DNA from: Hymenobacter sediminis
GTDB lineage: Bacteria; Bacteroidota; Bacteroidia; Cytophagales; Hymenobacteraceae
Direction: 5' to 3'
NCBI RefSeq assembly: GCF_003231285.1
Contig: NZ_QKNS01000012.1
Coordinates: 1-64,000 of the forward strand
Length of the DNA stretch: 64,000 nucleotides
The notes beneath the pieces are model-generated. The model did no database searches and was not told the origin of the DNA. It saw nothing but the letters and a program-made list of their open reading frames with translations. Positions 42,120 through 50,495 of this stretch are shown here, in pieces. Position 1 is the stretch's first letter. Every line of letters begins with the position of its first letter. The translations under genes were made by a program, and so were the position numbers.

Positions 42120-44450
42120 GTGGATACCATACCCCATCACCACCCCGCGCCGGCGGAGCCGGCCCAGCCCGCGGCCCCCACCGGCGGGACCCAGACGGCT
42201 ACCCTCAACATCGAGGGCATGACCTGCGCTTCCTGCTCCAACTTCGTGGAGAAGGCCCTCAACCGCACGCCCGGCGTGCAGCGGGCCACCGTCAACCTGG
42301 CCAGCGAAAAGGCCACGGTGGAGTACCTGCCGGGCCAGATTGACCGCGCGGGCCTCAAGGCCGCCGTGGAGCAGGCCGGCTACGGCGTGCACGAGCCCGT
42401 GGCCCCGGCGTCGCCCAATGTGCTGGCCTCCGACCAGGAGCTGGACGCGCGCAAAGCCCAGGCCTACCAGAAGCTGAAGCGCCGCTTTCAGGTGGCCGTG
42501 GCGCTGGCCGTGGTCATCATGCCGCTGAGCATGCTCATGCTCTGGCCGGCGCTGATGAGCCGCATCTCCATGCCCCTGCTGAACTACGTGCTGCTGGCCC
42601 TGACCCTGCCGGTGCTCTTCTACAGCGGTCGCGAGTTTTACGTGTCGGCCTGGAACGGCTTCAAGCACCGCACCGCCAGCATGGACACGCTCATTGCCGT
42701 GGGCACGGGCGCGGCCTTTGGCTACAGCCTGGCCGCCACGCTGATTCCGCACTGGTTTATGCAGCACGGCATTATGCCCGAGGTCTACTACGACACCACG
42801 GCCACCATCATTGCCCTGATTCTGCTGGGCAAGGTGCTGGAGAGCCGGGCCAAGACCAAGACGTCGGCGGCTATTAAAGCCCTGATGGGCCTGCAGGCCA
42901 AGACGGCCCGCGTGGTGCGAGGCGGTCAGGAAGTGGACGTGCCGATTGAAGACGTGGTGATTGGCGACGAAGTGCTGGTGCGGCCCGGCGAGAAGGTGGC
43001 CACCGACGGCGTGCTGCTCGCCGGCCACTCGGCCGTGGACGAGAGCATGCTCACGGGCGAGAGCCTGCCGGTGGAGAAAAAAGAAGGTGACACCGTGTTC
43101 GGGGCCACGCTCAACAAAACCGGCTCCTTCCGCTTCCGCGTCAGCAAGGTGGGCTCGGAAACGATGCTGGCCCAGATTGTGAAGCTGGTGGAGGAAGCCC
43201 AGGGCAGCCGGGCCCCCATCCAGCAGCTGGCCGACAAGGTCAGCGCCGTGTTTGTGCCGGTGGTCATCATGATTGCCATCAGCACGTTTATCCTCTGGTT
43301 TGATTTCGCCCCCGACGCCTCGCGCCTGCCGCTGGCGCTGGTCAACTTCGTGGCCGTGCTCATCATTGCCTGCCCCTGCGCGCTGGGCCTGGCCACGCCC
43401 ACGGCCATCATGGTGGGCACCGGCAAGGGCGCCGAGCACGGCGTGCTGATTCGCAACGCTGAAGCGCTGGAAAAAGCCGAGAAGGTAACCACCGTGCTGC
43501 TCGACAAAACCGGCACCATTACCCGCGGCGAGCCCAGCGTCACCGATTTCCTGCCCACCGCCGGCGCCAACCCGGCCCAGCTGCTGCCGCGGCTGGCCGC
43601 CGTGGAGCGGCAGAGCGAGCACCCGCTGGCCGAAGCCGTGGTGCGCTACGCCGACGCGCAGGGCGCCGCGCCGCTCCCAGCCACGGGCTTCCGCGCGTTC
43701 GAGGGACGGGGCGCCGGCGCCACCGTGGACGGCCAGGCCTACCTGCTGGGCAACCGCCGCTTGCTCGACGAGCACCAGGTAGCCGTATCGGCCGCCACCG
43801 AGCAGGCCGCTACCCGGCTGCTCAGCGAGGCCAAGACGGTGCTCTACGCCGCCACCGGCGGGCAGGTCGTGGCCCTGATTGGGGTGGCCGACACCGTGCG
43901 CGAGTCCAGCCGGGCCGCCATCCAGGCCCTGCAGGCCGAGGGCATCGAGGTGGTGATGATGACCGGCGACAACCCGCAGACGGCCGCCAAGGTGGCCGAG
44001 CAGGTGGGCATCACGCGCTACTTCGCCGAGGTGCTGCCCGCCGACAAGGCCGGCAAGGTGAAGCAGCTGCAGGCCGAGGGCCGCACCGTGGCCATGGTGG
44101 GCGACGGCATCAACGACGCCCCGGCGCTGGCCCAGGCCGACATTGGCCTGGCGATGGGCGGCGGAACGGACGTGGCCATGGAAGCGGCCGGCATCACCCT
44201 GATGCGCTCCGACCTGCAGGGCGTGGTCACGGCCATGGACCTCTCGCGCCAAACCATGCGCACCATCAAGCAGAACCTGTTCTTTGCCTTCATCTACAAC
44301 ACGCTGGGCATTCCGATCGCGGCCGGCTTGCTGTACCCGCTCACCGGCTGGTTGCTCTCGCCCATGCTGGCCGCCGGCGCCATGGCCCTGAGCTCGGTGT
44401 CGGTGCTGACCAACTCCTTGCGCCTGCGCGGCTACAAGCGGACGGCCTAG
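42120..44450 (+). CDS. copA: Cu(I)-exporting P-type ATPase (P1B-1)
   Basis: 776 residues from the GTG at 42120 (VDTIPHHHPAPAEP); an ATG at 42045 is upstream of the predicted transcription start. One HMA domain near residue 34 has GMTCASCSNFVEKAL. Eight membrane helices follow, with the CPC motif in IIACPCALGLATPTA near residue 417, DKTGTITRGEPS near residue 461, the SEHPLAEAV element and the hinge MVGDGINDAPALAQADIG. These define a Cu(I) or Ag(I) exporter of the inner membrane. It is followed at 41 bases by a cupredoxin and an AraC gene, and preceded by operator sites d and d2. Confidence 0.95.
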   Translation: MDTIPHHHPAPAEPAQPAAPTGGTQTATLNIEGMTCASCSNFVEKALNRTPGVQRATVNLASEKATVEYLPGQIDRAGLKAAVEQAGYGVHEPVAPASPNVLASDQELDARKAQAYQKLKRRFQVAVALAVVIMPLSMLMLWPALMSRISMPLLNYVLLALTLPVLFYSGREFYVSAWNGFKHRTASMDTLIAVGTGAAFGYSLAATLIPHWFMQHGIMPEVYYDTTATIIALILLGKVLESRAKTKTSAAIKALMGLQAKTARVVRGGQEVDVPIEDVVIGDEVLVRPGEKVATDGVLLAGHSAVDESMLTGESLPVEKKEGDTVFGATLNKTGSFRFRVSKVGSETMLAQIVKLVEEAQGSRAPIQQLADKVSAVFVPVVIMIAISTFILWFDFAPDASRLPLALVNFVAVLIIACPCALGLATPTAIMVGTGKGAEHGVLIRNAEALEKAEKVTTVLLDKTGTITRGEPSVTDFLPTAGANPAQLLPRLAAVERQSEHPLAEAVVRYADAQGAAPLPATGFRAFEGRGAGATVDGQAYLLGNRRLLDEHQVAVSAATEQAATRLLSEAKTVLYAATGGQVVALIGVADTVRESSRAAIQALQAEGIEVVMMTGDNPQTAAKVAEQVGITRYFAEVLPADKAGKVKQLQAEGRTVAMVGDGINDAPALAQADIGLAMGGGTDVAMEAAGITLMRSDLQGVVTAMDLSRQTMRTIKQNLFFAFIYNTLGIPIAAGLLYPLTGWLLSPMLAAGAMALSSVSVLTNSLRLRGYKRTA

Positions 44451-44490
44451 GGCCGGCGGTAATGTTCTTTCCCTTTTGTTTCTTCTTCTG

Positions 44491-44868
44491 ATGGATACGA
44501 CGCAGATAATCGTGACGCTGGTGGGCGTGGGCCTGCTGGGCTTCGTGGGCTGGTTTTTCTTTCTGGCTCCGCACCGGGTGGCCGCGGCGGTTTCCAGCTC
44601 GGCCGGCATTCAGCAGGTCGACATCGTGGTGAAGGGCGGCTACTCGCCCAACGTTATTGAGGTGGAGCACGGCAAGCCCGTGCAGCTCAACTTCTACCGC
44701 GACGAGGAAAACTCCTGCTCCGAGGAGCTGCTGCTGCCCGACTTCAACATCCGGCGCGAGCTGGCGCCGTTTAAAACCACGGCCATTGAGTTTTTGCCCC
44801 AGCAAGCGGGTACCTTTGAGTTTACCTGCGGCATGCACATGCTGCGGGGCAGCCTGGTCGTAAAATGA
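44491..44868 (+). CDS. Membrane-anchored cupredoxin
   Basis: 125 residues: one N-terminal membrane helix (IIVTLVGVGLLGFVGWFFFL), then a cupredoxin-like domain with VDIVVKGGYSPNVIEVEHGK and the copper-site loop EFTCGMHMLRGSLVVK (Cys-x-x-His-x-Met). The type 1-like site lacks an obvious N-terminal histidine except near residue 55, so it may bind Cu(I) or Cu(II) in a modified site. The domain faces the periplasm if the helix is N-in. The stop overlaps the next gene's start by four bases. It may carry copper from the ATPase. Confidence 0.8.
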   Translation: MDTTQIIVTLVGVGLLGFVGWFFFLAPHRVAAAVSSSAGIQQVDIVVKGGYSPNVIEVEHGKPVQLNFYRDEENSCSEELLLPDFNIRRELAPFKTTAIEFLPQQAGTFEFTCGMHMLRGSLVVK

Positions 44869-45500
44869 TGATGATGCCGCAGTCCGCCACGTCCGTGTTG
44901 CCCGCTCCCGCGGCCGGGGGCGTGCGCCTGTCCATCCGGAACATGGTGTGCCCCCGCTGCCTGCGCGTGGTGCAGCGCGAGCTGGAAAAGGCCGGGCTGC
45001 TGGTGGACGCCGTGGCCCTGGGCGCGGCCAACGTGCGCACCGCCGACGGTAGCCCCGTGGACGAGCAGCGGGTGCAGGAGGCGCTGCAGGCGTACGGCTT
45101 TGCCCTGGTCGAAGACCCGCGCGACCAGCTCATCGAGCAGGTAAAAGCCGTGGTGGTGGAGCTGGTGCACTACACGCCGGCCGAGCAGCAGCCGTTTCAC
45201 ACCTACTCGCACTACATCAGCGAGCGGGTGGGCCGCTCGTACGCGTACCTGTCGCACCAGTTCTCCGTGCGCGAGGGGCTCACGCTGGAGAAATACATCA
45301 TCCGCCAAAAAGTGGAGCGGGCCAAGGAGTTGCTCAGCTACCAGGACGAAAACGTGGCCAGCGTGGCCAAGCGGCTCGGCTACAGCAGCGCGGCCCACCT
45401 GACGAACCAGTTTCGGCAGGTCACGGGCATGTCGCCCTCGGATTACCAGCGGCTGGGGCCGGGCAGCGCTGGGCGCCTGAGCCTGGCCGAGCTCACGTAG
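44865..45500 (+). CDS. AraC-family regulator with N-terminal CxxC domain (second copy)
   Basis: 211 residues. SIRNMVCPRCLRVVQRELEK near residues 23-42 is a M-x-C-x-x-C metal site in an HMA-like N-terminus; EGLTLEKYIIRQKVERAKEL and VAKRLGYSSAAHLTNQF at about residues 130-175 form the double HTH. The layout matches the regulator at 30994. It likely binds the bipartite sites next to it and senses copper through the two cysteines. The frame starts MMMMPQS; an internal ATG may be used. It ends the copA operon. Confidence 0.82.
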   Translation: MMMMPQSATSVLPAPAAGGVRLSIRNMVCPRCLRVVQRELEKAGLLVDAVALGAANVRTADGSPVDEQRVQEALQAYGFALVEDPRDQLIEQVKAVVVELVHYTPAEQQPFHTYSHYISERVGRSYAYLSHQFSVREGLTLEKYIIRQKVERAKELLSYQDENVASVAKRLGYSSAAHLTNQFRQVTGMSPSDYQRLGPGSAGRLSLAELT

Positions 45501-45511
45501 GGCCCTGCGCT

Positions 45512-45547
45512 GGAAACTTTGCAAGGGTTTCGGGCCAATCGTGCGCA
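45512..45547 (+). promoter_or_regulatory. Copper operator site (e)
   Basis: Reads GGAAACTTTGCAAGGG then TTTCGGGC then CAATCGTGCGCA, upstream of the first plus-strand DUF305 gene, with about 70 bases to its ATG. Confidence 0.6.
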
Positions 45548-45617
45548 AACGGACACTGTACTCCGCCGTTTAGCCTGGGTAACGTTTTTGTTGCCGACGC
45601 TTTAAACCCCCGTTGCT

Positions 45618-46247
45618 ATGCTTCGCTCCCTTCGCCTCCCCCTGCTGGCTTGCCTGCTGGCCTTCACTACCCTGACCGCGTGTAACAAGGACGATTCCGA
45701 CGGCCTGAAAGTGCAGGCCCACGACGACAACGTCTTCATGCGCATGATGCACGACATGATGACGCAGATGATGGCCATGACCAAGACCCAGGACCCGGAC
45801 AACGACTTCGCCATGATGATGAAGATGCACCACCAGGGCGCCATCACCATGAGCCAGGAGGAGCTGCGCAGCGGCAAGGACGCCGACATGAAGCAGATGG
45901 CCCAGACCATCATCACCAAGCAGCAGGCCGAAATCCAGCAGCTCGACGCGTTTCTCAGCAGCCACCCCGCCCACGCCCCGGCCGTGCCCGAGTTCGACAT
46001 GAAGCAAATGGAGAGCATGGAGCGCATGATGCAGGCCAACGACTTGCGGCCGCTCACCGGCGACATTGACTACGACTTTGCCCAGCTCATGGTCGACCAC
46101 CACCGCAGCGCCATGGAAAACTCCCAGGCGGAAATCGAGTACGGCCGCGAGAATGCCATGAAAACGCTGGCCCACAACATCATCGACGACCAGGAAATGG
46201 AAATCAAGGACTTGCAGGCCTGGCTGCTGGCTCACAAGAAGTTCTAA
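45618..46247 (+). CDS. DUF305 lipoprotein
   Basis: 209 residues with a lipoprotein signal ending LTAC near residue 21. Two DUF305 modules carry DNDFAMMMKMHHQGAITMSQ near residue 58 and DYDFAQLMVDHHRSAMENSQ near residue 150. As in the relative at 39172 the M-M-x-x-H-H and D-H-H clusters suggest a metal-binding lipoprotein in the periplasm. It stands alone between operator site e and a terminator hairpin, so it is a separate copper-induced unit. Confidence 0.88.
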   Translation: MLRSLRLPLLACLLAFTTLTACNKDDSDGLKVQAHDDNVFMRMMHDMMTQMMAMTKTQDPDNDFAMMMKMHHQGAITMSQEELRSGKDADMKQMAQTIITKQQAEIQQLDAFLSSHPAHAPAVPEFDMKQMESMERMMQANDLRPLTGDIDYDFAQLMVDHHRSAMENSQAEIEYGRENAMKTLAHNIIDDQEMEIKDLQAWLLAHKKF

Positions 46248-46269
46248 CCGTTTTCCTTCCCCACTAGCT

Positions 46270-46300
46270 AAGAGCGGCTTTGAGAAAAGCCGCTCTTTTC
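46270..46300 (+). terminator. Terminator after the DUF305 gene
   Basis: Arms AAGAGCGGCTTT (46270-46281) and AAAGCCGCTCTT (46286-46297) followed by TTCC, about 23 bases past the gene end. Confidence 0.75.
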
Positions 46301-46340
46301 CTGTTCCCGCCATTTCCCTTTCTACCCTACTGCCCCGCTG

Positions 46341-47348
46341 ATGCACGCCATGAATACGCCCCTGTTTCCCGAGTACCTGCTGTGGGTGTGGTTTGCCCTG
46401 ACGGCCCTGTCCGTGGCCTACGTGGCCTGGGACCTGTTTACCAGCACCCCGGAGATGAAGGTGATGAAGTACGGCTGGGTGCTGGTGACGCTCTACACCG
46501 GCCCTGTGGGGCTGCTGATTTACTGGTTTTCCTGCCGGGAGCCGGCGCCCGGTACACACGAGCAGTTCGTGGCCCCCATGTGGAAGCAGGCGGTGGGCTC
46601 CACCATTCACTGCGCGGCCGGCGACGCCACGGGCATCATCGTGGCCGCGGCCATCACCGGCTACTTCCGGCTGCGCATGGGCATGGACATCTGGGTGGAG
46701 TACCTGGCCGGCTTCGTCTTCGGCTTGTTCATCTTCCAGGCCCTGTTCATGAAGGACATGATGCGCATGAGCTACGGCCAGGCCTTGCGCGAATCCTTTC
46801 TGCCGGAGTGGATGTCGATGAACGCCATGATGGCCGGCATGCTGCCCACGATGGTCATCCTGATGAGCCGCGACATGCGGGCCATGGAAGCCACCTCGCC
46901 CTGGTTCTGGGCGGTGATGTCGGCCGCGACGCTGGTGGGCGTGGTCGTGTCGTACCCGGTGAACTACTGGCTGGTTAAAAACCGGCTCAAGCACGGCATG
47001 GGCACCGAGCGGGCCTTGGGCAAAGGCGGGGCCTCCCGGGAAGAGGTAAGTCCGGCTGCGCCTGCAGGGCGTCCAATGGCCGGTATGCACCACGCGGCGC
47101 CCGCTGATCCAGCCGCTTCCCTTCACGCCGGGCACACGATGGCCGCGTCCGCCCACGATATGCCGGGTATGGCGATGGGCGGTGGGCAACAAGTGTCCAG
47201 CGGGCGCAAGGCCGTGGTCACGGTGCTTACCCTGCTGATGCTGGCGGTGGGCTACTGGCTGGCGGCGCGCTACGGCGACTTGTCCATGCGCCCCGGCGAG
47301 CCCATGATGGACATGCCCGGTATGGCGATGCCCGGGCACCGGATGTGA
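46341..47348 (+). CDS. DUF4396 membrane protein with Met- and His-rich tail
   Basis: 335 residues. The DUF4396 part (about 1-230) has several membrane helices (YLLWVWFALTALSVAYVAWD, GWVLVTLYTGPVGLLIYWFS) and a conserved AGMLPTMVILMSRDMRAM segment. The C-terminal ~100 residues carry HAGHTMAASAHDMPGMAMG, a Met-His motif for Cu(I), and a final membrane helix (VVTVLTLLMLAVGYWLAARY), ending in GMAMPGHRM. An ATG three codons later is equally possible. It sits between two DUF305 genes and is presumably another copper-handling membrane protein. Confidence 0.82.
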   Translation: MHAMNTPLFPEYLLWVWFALTALSVAYVAWDLFTSTPEMKVMKYGWVLVTLYTGPVGLLIYWFSCREPAPGTHEQFVAPMWKQAVGSTIHCAAGDATGIIVAAAITGYFRLRMGMDIWVEYLAGFVFGLFIFQALFMKDMMRMSYGQALRESFLPEWMSMNAMMAGMLPTMVILMSRDMRAMEATSPWFWAVMSAATLVGVVVSYPVNYWLVKNRLKHGMGTERALGKGGASREEVSPAAPAGRPMAGMHHAAPADPAASLHAGHTMAASAHDMPGMAMGGGQQVSSGRKAVVTVLTLLMLAVGYWLAARYGDLSMRPGEPMMDMPGMAMPGHRM

Positions 47349-47392
47349 CGGTGCCGCGGCGGCCCGCCAGCTCCCCTGGCTAGCGTTACACC

Positions 47393-47427
47393 GGAAATTA
47401 TGCAAGCCAATGGCGGTTTTGATGTAG
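47393..47427 (+). promoter_or_regulatory. Copper operator site (f)
   Basis: Reads GGAAATTATGCAAGCC then AATGGCGG then TTTTGATGTAG, just after the DUF4396 gene and about 59 bases before the next DUF305 ATG. The left box is identical to site d except one base. Confidence 0.6.
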
Positions 47428-47485
47428 AACCAAGCGGGCTAAGCTCGACGTTTCTGAGGTGTTGTTTCCACCTCGTACCCTCCCC

Positions 47486-48100
47486 ATGACCCGTTACCTA
47501 CGCCTGCCCCTGCTGTGTCTTCTCGCGCTGGGACTCTTCTTGACCGCCTGCAAGAAGGACCACGACATGGACGACATGAACCACGAGAGTCCCTACATGA
47601 AAATCATGATGGACATGATGACGCAGATGGACGCGCAGGCCAAGACCCAGGACCCGGACCACGACTTTGCCGCGCAGATGGTGCTGCACCACGAGGCCGC
47701 CATCCAGATGGCCCAGGAAGAGCTGCGCACCGGCTCGAACCAGGAAATGAAAACCCTTGCCCAGGACATCATCACCAAGCAGCAGGGAGAGATTGGGCAG
47801 TTCAACGCCTTTCTGGGCAGCCACCAGCCGCAAACGCCGCTGGTGCCGCAGTTCACCCAGCTGCAGAAAACCAACATGGACCGCATGATGGCCGCCAGTG
47901 ACGCGCGCACGATGATGGGCCGGCCGGATTACGACTTCGCCCAGCTCATGGTCGACCACCACCAGGCGGCCATTGACAACTCCGAAGCCTTGCTGCAGCA
48001 CGGCCGCCAGAGCACGACCCGCGCCCTGGCCCAGGCCATCATTACCGACCAGCGCCAGGAAATTGCAACCCTGCAGAATTGGCTAACCCGCAACCGGTAG
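47486..48100 (+). CDS. DUF305 lipoprotein (third copy)
   Basis: 204 residues from the ATG at 47486 (MTRYLRLPLLCLLALGLFLT then A-C). The ATG at 47459 would put MLFPPRTLP before the signal and is less likely. The two DUF305 modules contain DHDFAAQMVLHHEAAIQMAQ near residue 56 and DYDFAQLMVDHHQAAIDNSE near residue 149, closely matching the 45618 gene, so these two are recent paralogues. It is a lipoprotein of the periplasm, probably copper-buffering. A hairpin follows its stop. Confidence 0.87.
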   Translation: MTRYLRLPLLCLLALGLFLTACKKDHDMDDMNHESPYMKIMMDMMTQMDAQAKTQDPDHDFAAQMVLHHEAAIQMAQEELRTGSNQEMKTLAQDIITKQQGEIGQFNAFLGSHQPQTPLVPQFTQLQKTNMDRMMAASDARTMMGRPDYDFAQLMVDHHQAAIDNSEALLQHGRQSTTRALAQAIITDQRQEIATLQNWLTRNR

Positions 48101-48118
48101 GCGCCGGCCGCTTTGGGG

Positions 48119-48145
48119 AAAGGCAGCTCCGCCCGAGCTGCCTTT
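48119..48145 (+). terminator. Terminator after the third DUF305 gene
   Basis: Arms AAAGGCAGCTC (48119-48129) and GAGCTGCCTTT (48135-48145) with a T-run follow the stop by 18 bases. Confidence 0.75.
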
Positions 48146-48175
48146 TTCGTTTTCGTCCTCTTGTACTGCGCCCCC

Positions 48176-48958
48176 ATGTATCCTTTCCCCGTGCTTTGCC
48201 TGCTCCGGTGTATCGCCGCCGGCCTGGCCCTGCTACTCGGTGGGTGCCGTTCTGCCGCACTCGTGCCCCGGTTTGCCGGCGCGGTCGGAGCCGCCCCGCC
48301 GCGGTCGGCGCCGCGCCCGGACTCGGCACGGGTGGTCGGCCCTGCGTTGCCTGCCAGCGCACCACGCTCGGTAGCGGTGCCAGTGCGGCCCCAGCCCCGG
48401 GTTGCGGACACGGAGAACTTTCGTCCCTCTACCCGGAAGCAGCAGGCGAGCCGGGTAGCCGAAAGGCCGTCTGACACCAGCACGGTGGCCGGCGATACCG
48501 CCACCCGGGCGGCGGCGTTGCGCGAGCCCCATCAGCCACCCGCCCGTCGGTTTTTCCGGGCGCAAACGCTGGTGCACTACAGCTTGCACTTTCTGTTTCC
48601 GGCGGTGCTGGCGCTGGTGCTGTTCCCCGCGATGTGGCCCGGCGCCTACTTCATCCTGCTGGCCACCATGCTCATCGACCTGGACCACCTGCTGGCCACC
48701 CCCGTCTTCGACCCCTTGCGCTGCAGTGTGGGGTATCATCCGCTGCACTCGTTTTATGCCATCCCGGTGTATGCGCTGCTGCTGCTGCTGCCCCCGCCGG
48801 TGAATATTATCGGCGTGGGCGTGCTCTTTCACTTGTTCACGGATACGGTGGACTGCTTGTGGACTTTTCGCTACTGCCGCGCGTGCTACCTCAACGCCCG
48901 CATTCGGCCCGCGGTCGACTGGGTGCGGAAGCTGCTGGGCCGTAAGCAGGACGGATGA
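48176..48958 (+). CDS. DUF6122-like membrane protein with lipoprotein-like N-terminus
   Basis: 260 residues from the ATG at 48176, which lies after the terminator. The first 23 residues look like a lipoprotein signal (AAGLALLLGGC), followed by a Pro-Ala-Arg linker to about residue 120. The C-terminal domain (TLVHYSLHFLFPAVLALVLF, LLATMLIDLDHLLATPVFDP and VGYHPLHSFY) has the D-x-D-H and H-P-L-H pattern of DUF6122 / YdjM-like membrane proteins with a possible metal site. The usual DUF6122 protein is about 110 residues; the N-terminal part here is an addition, perhaps a fusion. The copper island ends here. Confidence 0.6.
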   Translation: MYPFPVLCLLRCIAAGLALLLGGCRSAALVPRFAGAVGAAPPRSAPRPDSARVVGPALPASAPRSVAVPVRPQPRVADTENFRPSTRKQQASRVAERPSDTSTVAGDTATRAAALREPHQPPARRFFRAQTLVHYSLHFLFPAVLALVLFPAMWPGAYFILLATMLIDLDHLLATPVFDPLRCSVGYHPLHSFYAIPVYALLLLLPPPVNIIGVGVLFHLFTDTVDCLWTFRYCRACYLNARIRPAVDWVRKLLGRKQDG

Positions 48959-49127
48959 CGCCGCTTTGGCAGCCGCGCCGCGACTTTGCGTCCGGAAGCG
49001 CCCCTGCCGGGGCTACGGGCACCGTTTTGTTAAGCGTTAAGGTGCCTGAATAGCTGGGTTTTTGGTCTCTGGTTGGGCGGTACGCAGGTTCTGTCCATCT
49101 TAGGGTTTTAATTCACCGTTCCGCGTT

Positions 49128-50378
49128 ATGTCCGCTGCGCTACCGTCCCTTATTCAGCAATACAAGGCCGATTCCGAGTCCGTTTACAACACCTGGTTCA
49201 TCAACAACGAGGAGCGCCTGAAGGCTTTCCGCTCCATCCGGCGCGGGGTGCAGCAGGTGGTCAAGGACATCAAGGCGGGCAGCTTCGGCAACGACTTCAA
49301 GGGCACCTCGTTGGAGTTCGTGCTCAGCGTCATCAGCGAGCAGAAGCAGGTGTTTCAGGGCGCGGCCCACCCCTTCTACTGGAAGCCCAAGCTGCGCATT
49401 CCCGACATCTACGAGCACGAGGAGAACAAGCGTGCCTTCGGCCAGTTTCTGGAAAGCTGCCTGGCGGCCACCACCGAGCAGCAGCTGCTCAAAGAGATTG
49501 ACCTGCTCGACCGCCGCAAAATCAAGGGGCTGGGCCCGGCCGTGGCCAGCATCCTGTATTTCCTGCACCCCACCTTGATGCCGCCTTTCAACACGGCCAT
49601 CGTCAACGGCTTCAACGCCCTGTTCGGGGAGAAAATCAAGCTGGGCTCCTGGTCGGAGTACCTGCGCATGCGCGACCGGCTGCGCGACCTGAACCAGGAG
49701 CACCGCCAGCACCTGAGTCTCGATTACGGCGCCCTAAGCGGCCTGCTCTTCGACGTGGGTGTGAAGAAGATGATTGCCGGCGACCAGCAATTTGCCAGCG
49801 ACGAGGACCGCGACAAGTACCAGCAGCAGGCCCGCAAGCGCCACCAGGAGGTGCAAACCGAGGCCCAGGAGGAAAACCAGCACACCGAGATGCAGCACCA
49901 CCTGCTGCGCGTGGGCAAGGCCCTGGGCTGCGACGTGACGACGGCCATCAACGACCGCAACCGGATATGCGCCGGCCAGAAGCTCTCGTTTTTGTGCCTC
50001 GACCAGCACCCCGAGCTGCCCGTATCGGCCGAGGTGGCCACCACCATCCGCCTGATTGACGTGGTGTGGTTTGCGCCCGGCACCAATCGCGTGGTAGCCG
50101 CTTTCGAAGTGGAGAAAAGCACCAGCATCTACAGCGGTATTCTACGCCTGACGGATCTAGCCTTTTCCATGCCCGAGCACGAGACGGCCCTCTACCTGGT
50201 CGTACCCGACGCCCGCGAAAAGGAAGTGCAGGCGCAACTCTCGCGCCCGGCCATCCGCGCGGCTGGGGCCACCATTCGCTACATCCTGTTCTCGGAGCTG
50301 CGCCAGCACTGCGAGGCGCTGTGCAAGTTTGGCCATTCGCCGGAGGCCATGCTCAAGATTGCCCGGGCGGTGGCGTAG
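49128..50378 (+). CDS. Predicted PD-(D/E)XK nuclease-like protein
   Basis: 416 residues, soluble. The C-terminal part (about 300-410) has the candidate nuclease core LIDVVWFAPGTNRVVAAFEV directly followed by EKSTSIYSG, an E-V-E-K/D-x-E-x-K arrangement with the aspartate ~15 residues earlier. The same ending is known in type II-restriction-like proteins. The N-terminal ~230 residues have LDRRKIKGLGPAVASILYFL, with a helix-hairpin-helix flavour. Charged coiled coil in the middle (KYQQQARKRHQEVQTEAQEE). No methylase is nearby, so this is not a standard restriction system. Defence role is inferred. Confidence 0.5.
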   Translation: MSAALPSLIQQYKADSESVYNTWFINNEERLKAFRSIRRGVQQVVKDIKAGSFGNDFKGTSLEFVLSVISEQKQVFQGAAHPFYWKPKLRIPDIYEHEENKRAFGQFLESCLAATTEQQLLKEIDLLDRRKIKGLGPAVASILYFLHPTLMPPFNTAIVNGFNALFGEKIKLGSWSEYLRMRDRLRDLNQEHRQHLSLDYGALSGLLFDVGVKKMIAGDQQFASDEDRDKYQQQARKRHQEVQTEAQEENQHTEMQHHLLRVGKALGCDVTTAINDRNRICAGQKLSFLCLDQHPELPVSAEVATTIRLIDVVWFAPGTNRVVAAFEVEKSTSIYSGILRLTDLAFSMPEHETALYLVVPDAREKEVQAQLSRPAIRAAGATIRYILFSELRQHCEALCKFGHSPEAMLKIARAVA

Positions 50379-50495
50379 CGTAGTGAAACAGCTTCACCCA
50401 TGAAGCCGAACGCTAACGGCGAAGGTCATTGTTTTGTTGAAGGGGGTAGAAGTTGTTGATACCAATAGACCCTTCGACACAATTTACTTTACGCA

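Noticed and set aside
42105..44609. Very long open frame antisense to copA
   Set aside because: It mirrors the GC-rich codon pattern of copA, is His- and Gly-rich without motifs, and copA itself is unmistakable.
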